DNA from: Jiangella sp. DSM 45060
GTDB lineage: Bacteria > Actinomycetota > Actinomycetes > Jiangellales > Jiangellaceae
Assembly: GCF_900105175.1 (NCBI RefSeq)
Contig: NZ_LT629771.1
Location: forward strand, 1,798,001 to 1,862,000
Direction: 5' to 3'
DNA: 64,000 nucleotides
In this document: positions 17,175-28,232 of the stretch, one piece after another
How positions within the stretch are numbered: the first letter of the stretch is position 1
Layout: every line of letters begins with the position of its first letter
The notes under the pieces: generated by a model
What the model was told of the DNA's origin: nothing
Seen by the model: only the letters and a program-made list of their open reading frames with translations
The model's database searches: none
Program-made: the position numbers and the translations under genes

Positions 17175-18587
17175 ATGGACGACACCGGATACGACTACGA
17201 CCTCCTCGTCATCGGCTCCGGCCCGGGCGGACAGAAGGCCGCCATCGGCGCCGCCAAGCTCGGCAGACGGGCCTGCGTCGTCGAGCGCCGGAACATGATC
17301 GGCGGCGTGTGCGTCAACACCGGGACCATCCCGTCCAAGACGCTGCGCGAGGCCGTGCTCTACCTCACCGGCCTGTCCATGCGTGAGCTGTACGGCCAGT
17401 CCTACCGGGTGAAGCACGAGATCACCGTGCAGGACCTGCTGGCCCGCACCCAGCACGTCGTCGGCCGCGAGATCGAGGTGGTGCGGGCGCAGCTGTTCCG
17501 TAACCACGTCGATCTCGTGGTCGGCACGGCCCGCTTCGTCGACCCGCACACCGTCGCCGTCGACGGGCCGGGGGAGCACCGGCAGATCACCGCCGCGAAC
17601 GTCGTCGTCGCCACTGGGACGACGCCGGCCCGCCCGGCCCACGTCGAGTTCGACGAGGGCCGGGTGGTCGACTCCGACGGCATCCTGACGCTCGAGCGCA
17701 TCCCCGACTCCATGGTCGTGGTCGGCGCGGGCGTCATCGGCATCGAGTACGCGTCGATGTTCGCCGCGCTCGGCACCCGCGTCACCGTCGTCGAGAAGCG
17801 GGCGCAGATGCTGGAGTTCTGCGACCCCGAGGTGGTCGAGTCGCTCAAGTTCCATCTGCGCGACCTCTCGGTGACGTTCCGGTTCGGCGAAGAGGTCGAG
17901 AAGGTCGAGATCGGCACGCACGGCACGGTCACGACGCTGGCCAGCGGCAAGCGCGTCCCCGCCGAGACCGTCATGTACTCCGCCGGACGGCAGGGCCTGA
18001 CGGCCGAGCTGGGGCTCGAGAACGCGGGCCTCGAGGCCGACCCCCGCGGCCGCATCACCGTCGACGCCCAGTACCGGACGACGGTGCCGCACATCTTCGC
18101 CGTCGGCGACGTCATCGGCTTCCCGGCGCTGGCCGCCACGTCGATGGACCAGGGGCGGCTGGCGTCGCTGCACGCGTTCGGCGAGCCGGCCAACGAACTG
18201 CGCGAGATCCAGCCCATCGGCATCTACACGATCCCGGAGATCTCCTACTGCGGCCGCACCGAGGTCGAGCTGACGCAGGACGCCGTCCCGTACGAGGTGG
18301 GCATCTCCCGCTACCGCGAGCTGGCCCGCGGGCAGATCGTCGGCGACTCCTACGGCATGCTGAAACTGCTGGTCAGCCCGGCGACGCGGCAGATCCTCGG
18401 CGTGCACGTGTTCGGCACCGGCGCCGCCGACCTCGTGCACATCGGCCAGGCGGTCATGGGCTGCGGCGGCACCGTCGACTACCTCGTCGACACCGTGTTC
18501 AACTACCCGACGCTGTCCGAGGCGTACAAGGTCGCCGCGCTCGACGTCACCAACAAGCTGCGCGCGCTGGACCGCTTCGATCTCTGA
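17175..18587 (+). CDS. sthA: Si-specific NAD(P)+ transhydrogenase (soluble)
   Basis: Soluble FAD flavoprotein that transfers hydride between NADPH and NAD+, 470 residues. FAD motif [17 protein letters not shown] at 14-30. The redox region reads [17 protein letters not shown]: cysteine 46 is present but the second cysteine of lipoamide dehydrogenase is threonine 51, the hallmark of SthA. A second Rossmann motif is [20 protein letters not shown] and the FAD exit motif is IFAVGDVIG. The dimer domain contains [26 protein letters not shown] precedes ATG 17175. It stands alone between a transporter and a hydrolase. Confidence 0.93.
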   Translation: MDDTGYDYDLLVIGSGPGGQKAAIGAAKLGRRACVVERRNMIGGVCVNTGTIPSKTLREAVLYLTGLSMRELYGQSYRVKHEITVQDLLARTQHVVGREIEVVRAQLFRNHVDLVVGTARFVDPHTVAVDGPGEHRQITAANVVVATGTTPARPAHVEFDEGRVVDSDGILTLERIPDSMVVVGAGVIGIEYASMFAALGTRVTVVEKRAQMLEFCDPEVVESLKFHLRDLSVTFRFGEEVEKVEIGTHGTVTTLASGKRVPAETVMYSAGRQGLTAELGLENAGLEADPRGRITVDAQYRTTVPHIFAVGDVIGFPALAATSMDQGRLASLHAFGEPANELREIQPIGIYTIPEISYCGRTEVELTQDAVPYEVGISRYRELARGQIVGDSYGMLKLLVSPATRQILGVHVFGTGAADLVHIGQAVMGCGGTVDYLVDTVFNYPTLSEAYKVAALDVTNKLRALDRFDL

Positions 18588-18622
18588 GAATAACCAGTGA
18601 ATGCCTGGGTACGGTTACGCCC

Positions 18623-19510
18623 ATGAGATACGCGGCCAAGACCAGACACCTGTTCCGCGACGTCGGCGGGCTGCGGCTGCACTACCGCGAGGCGGGCGTC
18701 CCGTCGTCGACGGCGGTGCTGCTCCTGCACGGCTTCCCCGCCTCGTCGCACTCGTTCCGCGCGGTGCTCCCGGTGCTCGGCGAGCACGTCTACGTCGTGG
18801 CGCCGGATATGCCCGGGTTCGGCTTCTCCGACGCGCCGCCGCCGGACGAGTACGAGTACACCTACGAGCGCCTGTCGGAGGCGATCGAGGCGCTGGTCGA
18901 CGACCTGGGCGTGCGCCGCTACATCCTCTACGTGACGGACTACAGCACACCGGTCGGCTATCTGATGGCGCTGCGGCACCCGGACCGGATCCTGGGCCTG
19001 GTCGTGCAGAACGGCAACACGCACGAGGCCGGCCTGGGCGACATCTGGGACACCGCGCGCGAGTACTGGGCCGAGCCGACCCCCGAGAACCGGGCGAAGC
19101 TGCCCGACTGGCTCACCTTCGAGGGCACCCGCGACCAGTACCTCAGCGGCCTCTCGCCGGAACTGCAGGCGCTGCAGCCGCGCGAGACGTGGCACCTCGA
19201 CTGGGAGCGGCTGACGCGGCCCGGCAACGTCGAGGCGCACTTCCAGCTGTTCGTCGACTACCAGCACCACGTGGCCCGGTTCCCCGAGATCGCGGCCTAC
19301 CACCGCGAGCACCAGCCGCCGTGCCTGGTGCTGTGGGGTCGTCACGACGTGTACTTCGACATCGCCGAGGTGCTGGCCTACCACCAGGAGATGGAGACGC
19401 TCGAGGCGCACCTCTACGACGGTGGGCACCTGTTCCTCGAGACGCACGCCGCCGAGGTCGCCGAGCAGCTCGTCACCTTCACCGGCAACGTGCTCGACGC
19501 GGCTCGTTAG
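18623..19510 (+). CDS. Alpha/beta hydrolase with aspartate nucleophile
   Basis: Soluble alpha/beta-fold hydrolase of 295 residues. HGFPASSHSFR (oxyanion region) starts at 36. The nucleophile elbow reads YVTDYSTPVG with aspartate 106 in place of serine, as in haloalkane dehalogenases and epoxide hydrolases; the acid is probably D242 (WGRHDVYF) and the base H269 (DGGHLFLETH). Substrate cannot be assigned: dehalogenase, epoxide hydrolase and uncharacterised relatives share this triad. TACGGT ends seven bases before the ATG with no ribosome binding site, so the message is probably leaderless. Its stop overlaps the convergent ferritin-like gene by four bases. Confidence 0.83.
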   Translation: MRYAAKTRHLFRDVGGLRLHYREAGVPSSTAVLLLHGFPASSHSFRAVLPVLGEHVYVVAPDMPGFGFSDAPPPDEYEYTYERLSEAIEALVDDLGVRRYILYVTDYSTPVGYLMALRHPDRILGLVVQNGNTHEAGLGDIWDTAREYWAEPTPENRAKLPDWLTFEGTRDQYLSGLSPELQALQPRETWHLDWERLTRPGNVEAHFQLFVDYQHHVARFPEIAAYHREHQPPCLVLWGRHDVYFDIAEVLAYHQEMETLEAHLYDGGHLFLETHAAEVAEQLVTFTGNVLDAAR

Positions 19511-19962
19511 ACGCGGCCGTCCAGGCCGGGGAACGCGGTGGGCGCGCCGCCCCATGCCAGCGCCTGGACGGTGACGGCGACGACGCCGCGGACGGCGAGC
19601 TCGCGCAGCTCGGGCGTGGAGGCGGCGCCGGCGAGGTCGGCGTACAGCGCGCCGAGCCGCTCTTCCAGCAGCACGCCCAGGGCCAGCGCGGACGCCTCGT
19701 CGGTGACGGGGGAGGGCAGCGCGTAGCCGGGCTCGGCCGCCACCGGCTCGGCCCCGGCGGCCGCGATGAGCGCGGTCAGCTGGTCGCGGCGGGCCCGGTG
19801 CGTCGCCAGCGCGGCCCGTGCGGCGGGCGCGTCGTCGGGCAGGTGCGCGCCGAGCACGCCGTAGCCGTAGACGCAGGCGTGCTCGCCGGCCAGCGCCGCC
19901 TGGGCGGCCTCGACCTCGGGGCCGCCCGAGGGCTCGGCGGACGGGGAAGGGGTCGTCGTCAC
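19507..19962 (-). CDS. Ferritin-like DUF4439 protein
   Basis: Small helical protein of 151 residues with no signal peptide. After a Ser/Pro-rich start it has a four-helix pattern: EAAQAALAGEHACVYGYGVLG, ARAALATHRARRDQLTALI, ALALGVLLEERLGALYADL and a C-terminal helix. The E-x-H pair in AGEHACVYGYG and the H-R-x-x-R-D helix resemble the DUF4439 ferritin-like family, though metal ligands are incomplete. GTG 19962 overlaps the stop of the lipoprotein gene as GTGA, so both are translated together. Function unknown. Confidence 0.75.
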   Translation of the reverse strand: MTTTPSPSAEPSGGPEVEAAQAALAGEHACVYGYGVLGAHLPDDAPAARAALATHRARRDQLTALIAAAGAEPVAAEPGYALPSPVTDEASALALGVLLEERLGALYADLAGAASTPELRELAVRGVVAVTVQALAWGGAPTAFPGLDGRV

Positions 19963-20462
19963 GCCAGCACCGCCCCGTGGCCGGCCTCGGACGCGGCGAT
20001 GGACGCCAGCACGGCGGCCAGCCGCGGCCCGGCGGCGCCCAGCGCGGCCAGGACGCACGCGTCGGCGGCGGCCCGCTCGGCGTCGGCGACGGCGGCCAGC
20101 GCGGCGCCGGCGTCGGCGGCGATGGACGGGGCGGCCGGAGCGGCGGCGCCCGCGCCGTACGGCAGCGGCCCGTCGGCCCGCAACGCGGCCAGGTGCTCGT
20201 CGTGGTGCGCGGTCAGCGGCTGCAGCCGCCCGGCGAGGTCCGGATGCGCCGCGACGGTGGCCGCGTGCAGCGCCAGCAGTGCCTGCTCGCCGTGCACCGC
20301 CTGCCACCGCAGCTTCACGTCGGCGTCGAGCGGCGCGCGGGGCCCGGGAGCGGACTTCGGACGCGGTTCGGCGCCGCACGCGGCCAGCGCCACGCCGAGC
20401 ACCGGAGCCCCGGCGACCAGCGCGAGCAGCCGCCGCCGGCCCTCGTCCACCCTCTGCTTCAC
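19959..20462 (-). CDS. Lipoprotein, ferritin-like helical domain
   Basis: Secreted lipoprotein of about 167 residues: basic N-terminus, hydrophobic segment LLALVAGAPVLGVALAAC with lipidation cysteine, a Pro/Lys-rich tether, then a helical body with HGEQALLALHAATVAAHP and HHDEHLAALRADG. His-rich helices and the coupled ferritin-like partner suggest a pair acting together at the membrane. GTG 20462 is preferred because TACGGT ends exactly seven bases upstream (leaderless); an in-frame GTG at 20471 would lie inside that box. Similar lipoprotein/DUF4439 pairs occur next to rimP in actinobacteria, as I recall. Confidence 0.72.
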   Translation of the reverse strand: MKQRVDEGRRRLLALVAGAPVLGVALAACGAEPRPKSAPGPRAPLDADVKLRWQAVHGEQALLALHAATVAAHPDLAGRLQPLTAHHDEHLAALRADGPLPYGAGAAAPAAPSIAADAGAALAAVADAERAAADACVLAALGAAGPRLAAVLASIAASEAGHGAVLA

Positions 20463-20528
20463 GGAGCACACCGTAACCGGTGCGAACGTGCCCGTGGATC
20501 GCCGGTCCGCGCTGTAGTCTTGGCTACT

Positions 20529-20548
20529 CTTGACGGCAGGACGTCAAG
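20529..20548 (+). promoter_or_regulatory. Inverted repeat upstream of rimP-nusA
   Basis: CTTGACG and CGTCAAG form a perfect 7-bp inverted repeat with a 6-base loop, 49 bases before rimP. TACTCT (20525-20530) just before it is a possible -10, so the repeat would be at the very 5' end of the transcript. It may be an operator or an RNA stem; no T-tract follows. Confidence 0.45.
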
Positions 20549-20596
20549 AAGGCGGTCAGCGCGCGAGACAACTCGACATCGAGGAAGGGGCATCCG

Positions 20597-21091
20597 ATGA
20601 CATCGGCTTCTCATGACCTTCTGCAGCAGGTCATCGAGCCCGTCGTGGTGTCGGAGGGGCTCGACCTCGAACAGCTGGACCTGTCCCAGGCGGGCCGCCG
20701 CAGCCGGCTGCGCATCATGGTCGACGCCGACGGCGGGGTCGACCTCGACCGCTGCGCCGAGGTGTCCCGGCACATCTCCAAGGCGCTCGACGACAGCAAC
20801 GTCATGGGCGACCGCCCGTACACCCTCGAGGTCAGCTCGCCGGGCGTCTCCCGGCCACTGACCCTGCCGCGGCACTGGTCGCGCGCCACCGGCCGGCTGG
20901 TGCGCGCCGTCCTGCACGACGGCGGCGACGTCACCGGGCGCGTCGTGTCGGCCGGCGACACCTCCGCCGTGCTCGACGTCGACGGCGCCACCCGCGAGCT
21001 GGCCTACACCGACGTCCGCAAGGCCAAGGTGCAGGTCGAGTTCCGCAAGACCGACGACACCGATCTCGACGATTTCGAGGAAGAGGACTGA
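20597..21091 (+). CDS. rimP: Ribosome maturation factor RimP
   Basis: 30S assembly factor of 164 residues; binds the small subunit during S12 incorporation. N-terminal domain includes [20 protein letters not shown] and the conserved [34 protein letters not shown] is the RimP signature before the C-terminal SH3-like barrel. The acidic tail ([12 protein letters not shown]) is common in actinobacteria. GGAAGGGG precedes the ATG. It heads the classic rimP-nusA-ylxR-infB cluster, with nusA four bases after its stop. Confidence 0.96.
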   Translation: MTSASHDLLQQVIEPVVVSEGLDLEQLDLSQAGRRSRLRIMVDADGGVDLDRCAEVSRHISKALDDSNVMGDRPYTLEVSSPGVSRPLTLPRHWSRATGRLVRAVLHDGGDVTGRVVSAGDTSAVLDVDGATRELAYTDVRKAKVQVEFRKTDDTDLDDFEEED

Positions 21092-21095
21092 GAGC

Positions 21096-22097
21096 GTGGA
21101 CATCGACCTTTCGCTCCTGCGAGCACTGGAGCGAGAGAAGGACATCTCCTTCGACCTGGTCGTCGAGGCGACGGAGCGCGCTCTGCTGCTCGCCTACCAG
21201 CGCTCCGAGACCCATCAGCCGCGCGCCCGCGTCGAGCTCGACCGCAAGACCGGCCACGTCACCGTCTGGGCCCAGGAGGTCGACGACGACGGCGCCGTCA
21301 CGCGCGAGTGGGACGACACCCCCGACGGCTTCGGCCGCATCGCCGCCACCACCGCGAAGCAGGAGATCCTGCAGCGGCTGCGCGACGCCGAGGACGAGAA
21401 CACCTTCGGCGACTTCCTCGACCGCGAGGGCGAGATCGTCTCCGGCACCATCCAGCAGGGCCGCGACCCCCGCACCGTCATGGTCAACCTCGGCAAGGTC
21501 GAGGCGGTGCTGCCGCCTGCCGAGCAGGTGCCGGGCGAGCGCTACGAGCACGGCAGCCGCATCCGCTGCTACGTCGTGCAGGTGCGCAAGGGCCAGCACG
21601 GCCCCATCATCACCGTGTCGCGCACCCACCCGAACCTGGTGAAGAAGCTGTTCACGCTCGAGGTCCCCGAGATCGCCGACGGCACGGTGCAGATCGCCGG
21701 CATCGCCCGCGAGGCCGGCCACCGCAGCAAGATCGCCGTCTACTCCACAGTGCCCGGGGTCAACGCCAAGGGCGCCTGCATCGGGCCCATGGGGTCGCGG
21801 GTGCGTGCGGTCATGACCGAGTTGCACGGCGAGAAGATCGACATCGTCGACTGGTCCGAGGACCCCGCCGAGCTGGTCGCCAACGCGCTGTCGCCGGCCC
21901 GGGTCCAGCGGGTCGACATCGTCGACGCGGCCGCGCGGTCGGCCCGCGTCACCGTCCCCGACTTCCAGCTCTCGCTGGCCATCGGCCGGGAAGGACAGAA
22001 CGCGCGGCTGGCCGCTCGGCTGACCGGATGGCGCATCGATATCCGCCCCGACACCGAGCCCGAGACCGCCGATCGCGGCGCCGACACGCCCGCGTGA
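21096..22097 (+). CDS. nusA: Transcription termination/antitermination factor NusA
   Basis: RNA polymerase pausing and antitermination factor, 333 residues. Domain order: N-terminal RNAP-binding domain (1-130), S1 domain (about 135-200, [21 protein letters not shown] split), KH1 (about 230-280, [18 protein letters not shown]) and KH2 (about 285-325, [18 protein letters not shown]). It stops after KH2 and lacks the acidic repeats of enterobacterial NusA, as normal for Actinomycetota. GTG start follows a GAGGA-rich stretch in the end of rimP. Confidence 0.96.
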   Translation: MDIDLSLLRALEREKDISFDLVVEATERALLLAYQRSETHQPRARVELDRKTGHVTVWAQEVDDDGAVTREWDDTPDGFGRIAATTAKQEILQRLRDAEDENTFGDFLDREGEIVSGTIQQGRDPRTVMVNLGKVEAVLPPAEQVPGERYEHGSRIRCYVVQVRKGQHGPIITVSRTHPNLVKKLFTLEVPEIADGTVQIAGIAREAGHRSKIAVYSTVPGVNAKGACIGPMGSRVRAVMTELHGEKIDIVDWSEDPAELVANALSPARVQRVDIVDAAARSARVTVPDFQLSLAIGREGQNARLAARLTGWRIDIRPDTEPETADRGADTPA

Positions 22098-22118
22098 CCG
22101 TTCAGGCCCGAGAGACGC

Positions 22119-22124
22119 TAAACT
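22119..22124 (+). promoter_or_regulatory. Predicted internal promoter for ylxR-infB
   Basis: TAAACT ends six bases before the ylxR GTG; GTGACC (22094-22099) with a 19-base spacer or TGACCG with 18 could be the -35. It would give a leaderless ylxR message independent of nusA. Confidence 0.5.
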
Positions 22125-22130
22125 GTTCGA

Positions 22131-22469
22131 GTGAATGACCGCGCGCCCGGCCGGTCACCTGTGCGCACCTGCGTAGGATGCCGGTCTCGTGCGGTGAAGT
22201 CCGAACTGCTCCGCGTCGTCGCGGGCGGTGCCGGCGCCGAAAGGGCGCTGGTTCCCGACCTCGACGGCCGGCTCCCGGGCCGCGGTGCGTACCTGCACCC
22301 GCGTCAGGGCTGCCTCGACCAAGCCGAGCGACGTCGGGCGTTCTCGCGCGCATTACGCGCCGAGGGTCCGCTCGACGATACTGGGCTGCGTCGGTGGCTC
22401 GCCGAGCACGAGGATCGACCCGATCGGCCGCAACGGCCGGCCGGAATGGATGAAGGAGACACGACGTGA
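22131..22469 (+). CDS. ylxR: YlxR family protein
   Basis: Small nucleic-acid-binding protein of 112 residues; the family is encoded between nusA and infB in many bacteria and is implicated in RNase P or transcription control. The signature RTCVGCRSRAVKSELLRVV is at residues 12-30, with GRGAYLHPRQGCLDQA further on. The protein ends in an unstructured basic tail longer than the usual about 90 residues. No ribosome binding site; the GTG lies six bases after a TAAACT box. Role here is by analogy only. Confidence 0.88.
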   Translation: MNDRAPGRSPVRTCVGCRSRAVKSELLRVVAGGAGAERALVPDLDGRLPGRGAYLHPRQGCLDQAERRRAFSRALRAEGPLDDTGLRRWLAEHEDRPDRPQRPAGMDEGDTT

Positions 22470-22559
22470 CGCTCACGAGCGCTCGATGAGCACGCAGCGA
22501 TGAGCACGCGCACCACCTAGCCGGTCCGAGCCGACACGCCCGGGCCGAGAAGGAGAGCA

Positions 22560-25574
<3,015 letters not shown>

Positions 25575-25596
25575 CGGCCGTCCGCGGCGGACTGAT

Positions 25597-25896
25597 GTGT
25601 TCGTCGGGACCATCGTGTTCGACCTGCTGCTCGGCGACGTGCGCTCGTTGAAGCAGAAGCGCGCCGTGGTTCGGCCCATCGTGGCCGAACTGCGGCGCCG
25701 CTTCGACGTCGCCGTCGCCGAGGTGGGTCACCAGGACCTGCACCGCCGCACGGAGGTGGGGGTCGCCGTCGTCGCCGGCGACTCCCGGCAGTGCATCGAC
25801 GTGCTCGACGCCGTCGAGCGGCACGTCGCGTACCGGCCGGAGATCGAGCTGCTCTCCACCCGGCGACGGATCCACAACGACGAAGACGAGGAGTAG
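25597..25896 (+). CDS. DUF503 family protein
   Basis: Small protein of 99 residues, conserved between infB and rbfA in many bacteria. The ferredoxin-like DUF503 pattern is visible: [20 protein letters not shown] at the start, [19 protein letters not shown], and a YRPEIEL strand near the end, followed by an acidic tail. Function is unknown; the constant neighbourhood suggests ribosome biogenesis. GTG start lies 22 bases after infB and the stop 5 bases before rbfA, so it is in the same operon. Confidence 0.88.
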   Translation: MFVGTIVFDLLLGDVRSLKQKRAVVRPIVAELRRRFDVAVAEVGHQDLHRRTEVGVAVVAGDSRQCIDVLDAVERHVAYRPEIELLSTRRRIHNDEDEE

Positions 25897-25901
25897 TAGT
25901 C

Positions 25902-26384
25902 ATGGCCGATCCAGCGCGGGCGCGCAAACTGGCCGACCGCATCCGTGAGATCGCGGCCGAGACGCTGGAGCGCCGGGTCAAGGACCCCCGGCTGGGGTTC
26001 GTCACGGTCACCGACGCCCGCATCACCGGTGACCTGCGCGACGCCACCGTCTTCTACACCGTGTACGGCGACGAGGAGGAGCGCACGGCCACGGCCGCGG
26101 CGCTCGAGAGCGTCAAGGGCCTGGTCCGCTCCGAGGTGGGGCGGCGCACCGGCGTCCGGTTCACGCCGACGCTGGAGTTCGTGGCCGACGCCATCCCGGA
26201 GAACGCCGCGAACATCGACGACCTGCTGCGCTCGGCGCGCGAGTCGGACGAGCGGGTGGCCCGGGCGGCCGCCGCGGCGCAGTACGCCGGCGACCCCGAC
26301 CCCTACCGCAAGCCGGCTGACGAGGACGACGACGTGGACTCCGCGGCCGACTCCGGGGACGAGGACGACGACCACCGTGGCTGA
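25902..26384 (+). CDS. rbfA: 30S ribosome-binding factor RbfA
   Basis: Cold-adaptation and 16S rRNA maturation factor, 160 residues. KH-type core with [54 protein letters not shown] and [15 protein letters not shown]. The extra C-terminal tail after about residue 120 is acidic ([11 protein letters not shown]) and typical of actinobacteria. The last eight bases overlap the truB start. Confidence 0.95.
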   Translation: MADPARARKLADRIREIAAETLERRVKDPRLGFVTVTDARITGDLRDATVFYTVYGDEEERTATAAALESVKGLVRSEVGRRTGVRFTPTLEFVADAIPENAANIDDLLRSARESDERVARAAAAAQYAGDPDPYRKPADEDDDVDSAADSGDEDDDHRG

Positions 26385-27249
26385 CCCCGACGGCCTCGTC
26401 GTCGTCGACAAGCCCGGTGGCTGGACGTCGCACGACGTCGTCGCCCGCGTCCGCCGCCTGGCCGGCACCCGCCGGGTCGGCCACGCCGGCACGCTCGACC
26501 CGATGGCCACCGGCGTGCTGGTGGTTGGCGTCGGCAAGGCCACCAAGCTGCTCGGCCATCTGGCGTTGACGGAGAAGGAGTACGACGCCACCATCCGGCT
26601 CGGCGCCGCCACCGTCACCGACGACGCCGAGGGCGAGGTGACGGCGACGGCCGACGCGTCCGCGGTGACCGGCGACGCCGTCGCGGCCGGTGTCGCCGCG
26701 CTGACCGGGCCGATCCAGCAGGTGCCGAGCGCGGTGTCCGCGGTGAAGATCGACGGCGTGCGCTCGTACCACCGGGTGCGCTCAGGCGAGGACGTCGAGC
26801 TGCCGCCGCGCGCCGTCGTCGTCAGCCGGTTCGACGTGCTGGCCACCAGCCGCGACGGGCCGTACGTCGACCTCGACGTGTCGGTGGCCTGCTCGTCCGG
26901 CACCTACATCCGGGCGCTGGCCCGCGACCTCGGCGCGTCGCTGGGCGTCGGCGGCCACCTGACGGCGCTGCGCCGCACCGCCGCCGGCCCGTACCGCCTC
27001 GACGTCGCCCGCACGCTGGACCAGCTCGGCGCCGAGTTCACCCTGCTGCCGCTGGCCGACGCCGCGGCCGCGGCGTTCCCGCGGCTGGACGTCGACGCCG
27101 AGACCGCCGGGCGGGTCGCGCACGGCATGCCGCTGCCGGCCACCGGGCTCGGGCCGGGACCGGTCGGGGTGTTCGGGCCGGACGGTACCCTGCTCTCACT
27201 GGTCGAGGACCGGGGTTCCCGGGCGAAGCACCTGGCGGTGTTCGTATGA
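26377..27249 (+). CDS. truB: tRNA pseudouridine(55) synthase
   Basis: Isomerises U55 in the T-loop of tRNAs; 290 residues. Catalytic aspartate in [19 protein letters not shown]; other family motifs are [28 protein letters not shown] and [16 protein letters not shown]-terminal PUA-like domain about 235-290. GTG 26377 is inferred: it begins the conserved [11 protein letters not shown] block and overlaps rbfA by eight bases; no earlier in-frame start gives sense. The MarR gene starts on its stop (ATGA). Confidence 0.95.
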   Translation: MADPDGLVVVDKPGGWTSHDVVARVRRLAGTRRVGHAGTLDPMATGVLVVGVGKATKLLGHLALTEKEYDATIRLGAATVTDDAEGEVTATADASAVTGDAVAAGVAALTGPIQQVPSAVSAVKIDGVRSYHRVRSGEDVELPPRAVVVSRFDVLATSRDGPYVDLDVSVACSSGTYIRALARDLGASLGVGGHLTALRRTAAGPYRLDVARTLDQLGAEFTLLPLADAAAAAFPRLDVDAETAGRVAHGMPLPATGLGPGPVGVFGPDGTLLSLVEDRGSRAKHLAVFV

Positions 27250-27689
27250 GCGATCGGCAGCAGGTCAACGAGCAGCTCGAGGCCGAGCTCTCGGTTCTGT
27301 GGCGCCGGGTGCGCCGGCTGTCCATCGACCTCGCCCGCCAGGTCGACGAAGGCCTCGAGGCGGCCGCGTACGGGCTGCTCGGGCTGCTCGCCGACGGCGG
27401 AGACGTCCGTGCCGCCGACCTGGTCGAGCGGATGGGACTGGACAAGTCCACCGTCAGCCGGCAGATCACCCAGATGGAGTCGATGGGGCTGATCCAGCGG
27501 GTGCCCGACCCACAGGACGGCCGCGCCCGGCTGCTGCACATCACCGACACGGGCCGCGCCCGGGTCCAGCAGCTGCGCGGCGCCCGGGGCCGCTGGTTCG
27601 GCGCTGCGCTGGAGGACTGGCCCGACGTCGACGTCCACACGCTCGCCGTTCTGCTCAAACGGCTCAACGAGTCCCTGGCACAGGAGTAG
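27246..27689 (+). CDS. MarR-family transcriptional regulator (first of two)
   Basis: Winged-helix regulator of 147 residues. Recognition region ADLVERMGLDKSTVSRQITQMESMG at about residues 57-81, wing around RVPDPQDGRARLLHITD. Long helices at both ends form the dimer. Its ATG overlaps the truB stop, so it is translated from the ribosome-biogenesis operon or an internal promoter; that is an unusual place. It is followed within 20 bases by the promoter of a second MarR gene and an exporter, which is its most likely target. Confidence 0.9.
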   Translation: MSDRQQVNEQLEAELSVLWRRVRRLSIDLARQVDEGLEAAAYGLLGLLADGGDVRAADLVERMGLDKSTVSRQITQMESMGLIQRVPDPQDGRARLLHITDTGRARVQQLRGARGRWFGAALEDWPDVDVHTLAVLLKRLNESLAQE

Positions 27690-27705
27690 CCTCTCAGGAA
27701 TAAAG

Positions 27706-27748
27706 TTGGTTGCTGCAACCATTAACCCTATAGTTGCAGTGACCAACC
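27706..27748 (+). promoter_or_regulatory. Promoter with overlapping MarR-type palindromes
   Basis: TTGGTT (27706-27711) and TATAGT (27729-27734) are 17 bases apart, the strongest promoter in the window. The palindrome GGTTGCTGCAACC (27708-27720) covers the -35 and GTTGCAGTGACCAACC (27733-27748) covers the start-site region. Together AGTTGGTT and AACCAACT form an outer dyad. Binding there by either MarR protein would block transcription. Confidence 0.7.
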
Positions 27749-27770
27749 AACTGAGGCGGTGACGCGCGCC

Positions 27771-28232
27771 ATGGGCAGCGATGTCTGGAGCGAGCTGGTC
27801 GACCAGGGACGTCTCCTGGTCCGGCTCGGGAAGCTGCTCACCCACCGCCACGTCGAGATCTACGAGGGCGTGGGTCCGACCCTGGGCGGCATGCTCGCCG
27901 CGCTGAGCAAGGGCGGCCCCATGCGGCTGACGGCACTCGCCGACCAGCTGCAGGTGGACACGTCCGTCGCCAGCCGGCAGGCGGCCGAGCTGGTGGAGCG
28001 GGGGCTGGTGGAGCGCCGTCCGGACCCGGACGACGCGCGCGCCGGCATCCTCGGCCTCACCGCCGACGGCCACGCCGTGCTCCAGCGCGCCCGCGAGCGC
28101 AGCGGCGAGATCGTCGCCGCCGCGCTCCAGGACTGGAGCGAGGCCGAGGCCCGGCAGTTGGTCGACCTGCTCACCAAGCTCAACGGCGATCTCCGCGAGG
28201 AGCTGTGCGGGGGAAGGGAACGCGTCCGATGA
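27771..28232 (+). CDS. MarR-family transcriptional regulator (second of two)
   Basis: Winged-helix regulator of 153 residues. HTH MRLTALADQLQVDTSVASRQ at about 50-69, wing RRPDPDDARAGILGLTADG. About a third of its positions resemble the first MarR protein, suggesting an old duplication. Its message starts at the palindromic promoter, so it probably represses itself and the MFS exporter, whose ATG overlaps its stop as ATGA. ATG 27771 (GAGGCGG upstream) is chosen over GTG 27759, which would leave no room for a ribosome binding site. Confidence 0.9.
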   Translation: MGSDVWSELVDQGRLLVRLGKLLTHRHVEIYEGVGPTLGGMLAALSKGGPMRLTALADQLQVDTSVASRQAAELVERGLVERRPDPDDARAGILGLTADGHAVLQRARERSGEIVAAALQDWSEAEARQLVDLLTKLNGDLREELCGGRERVR

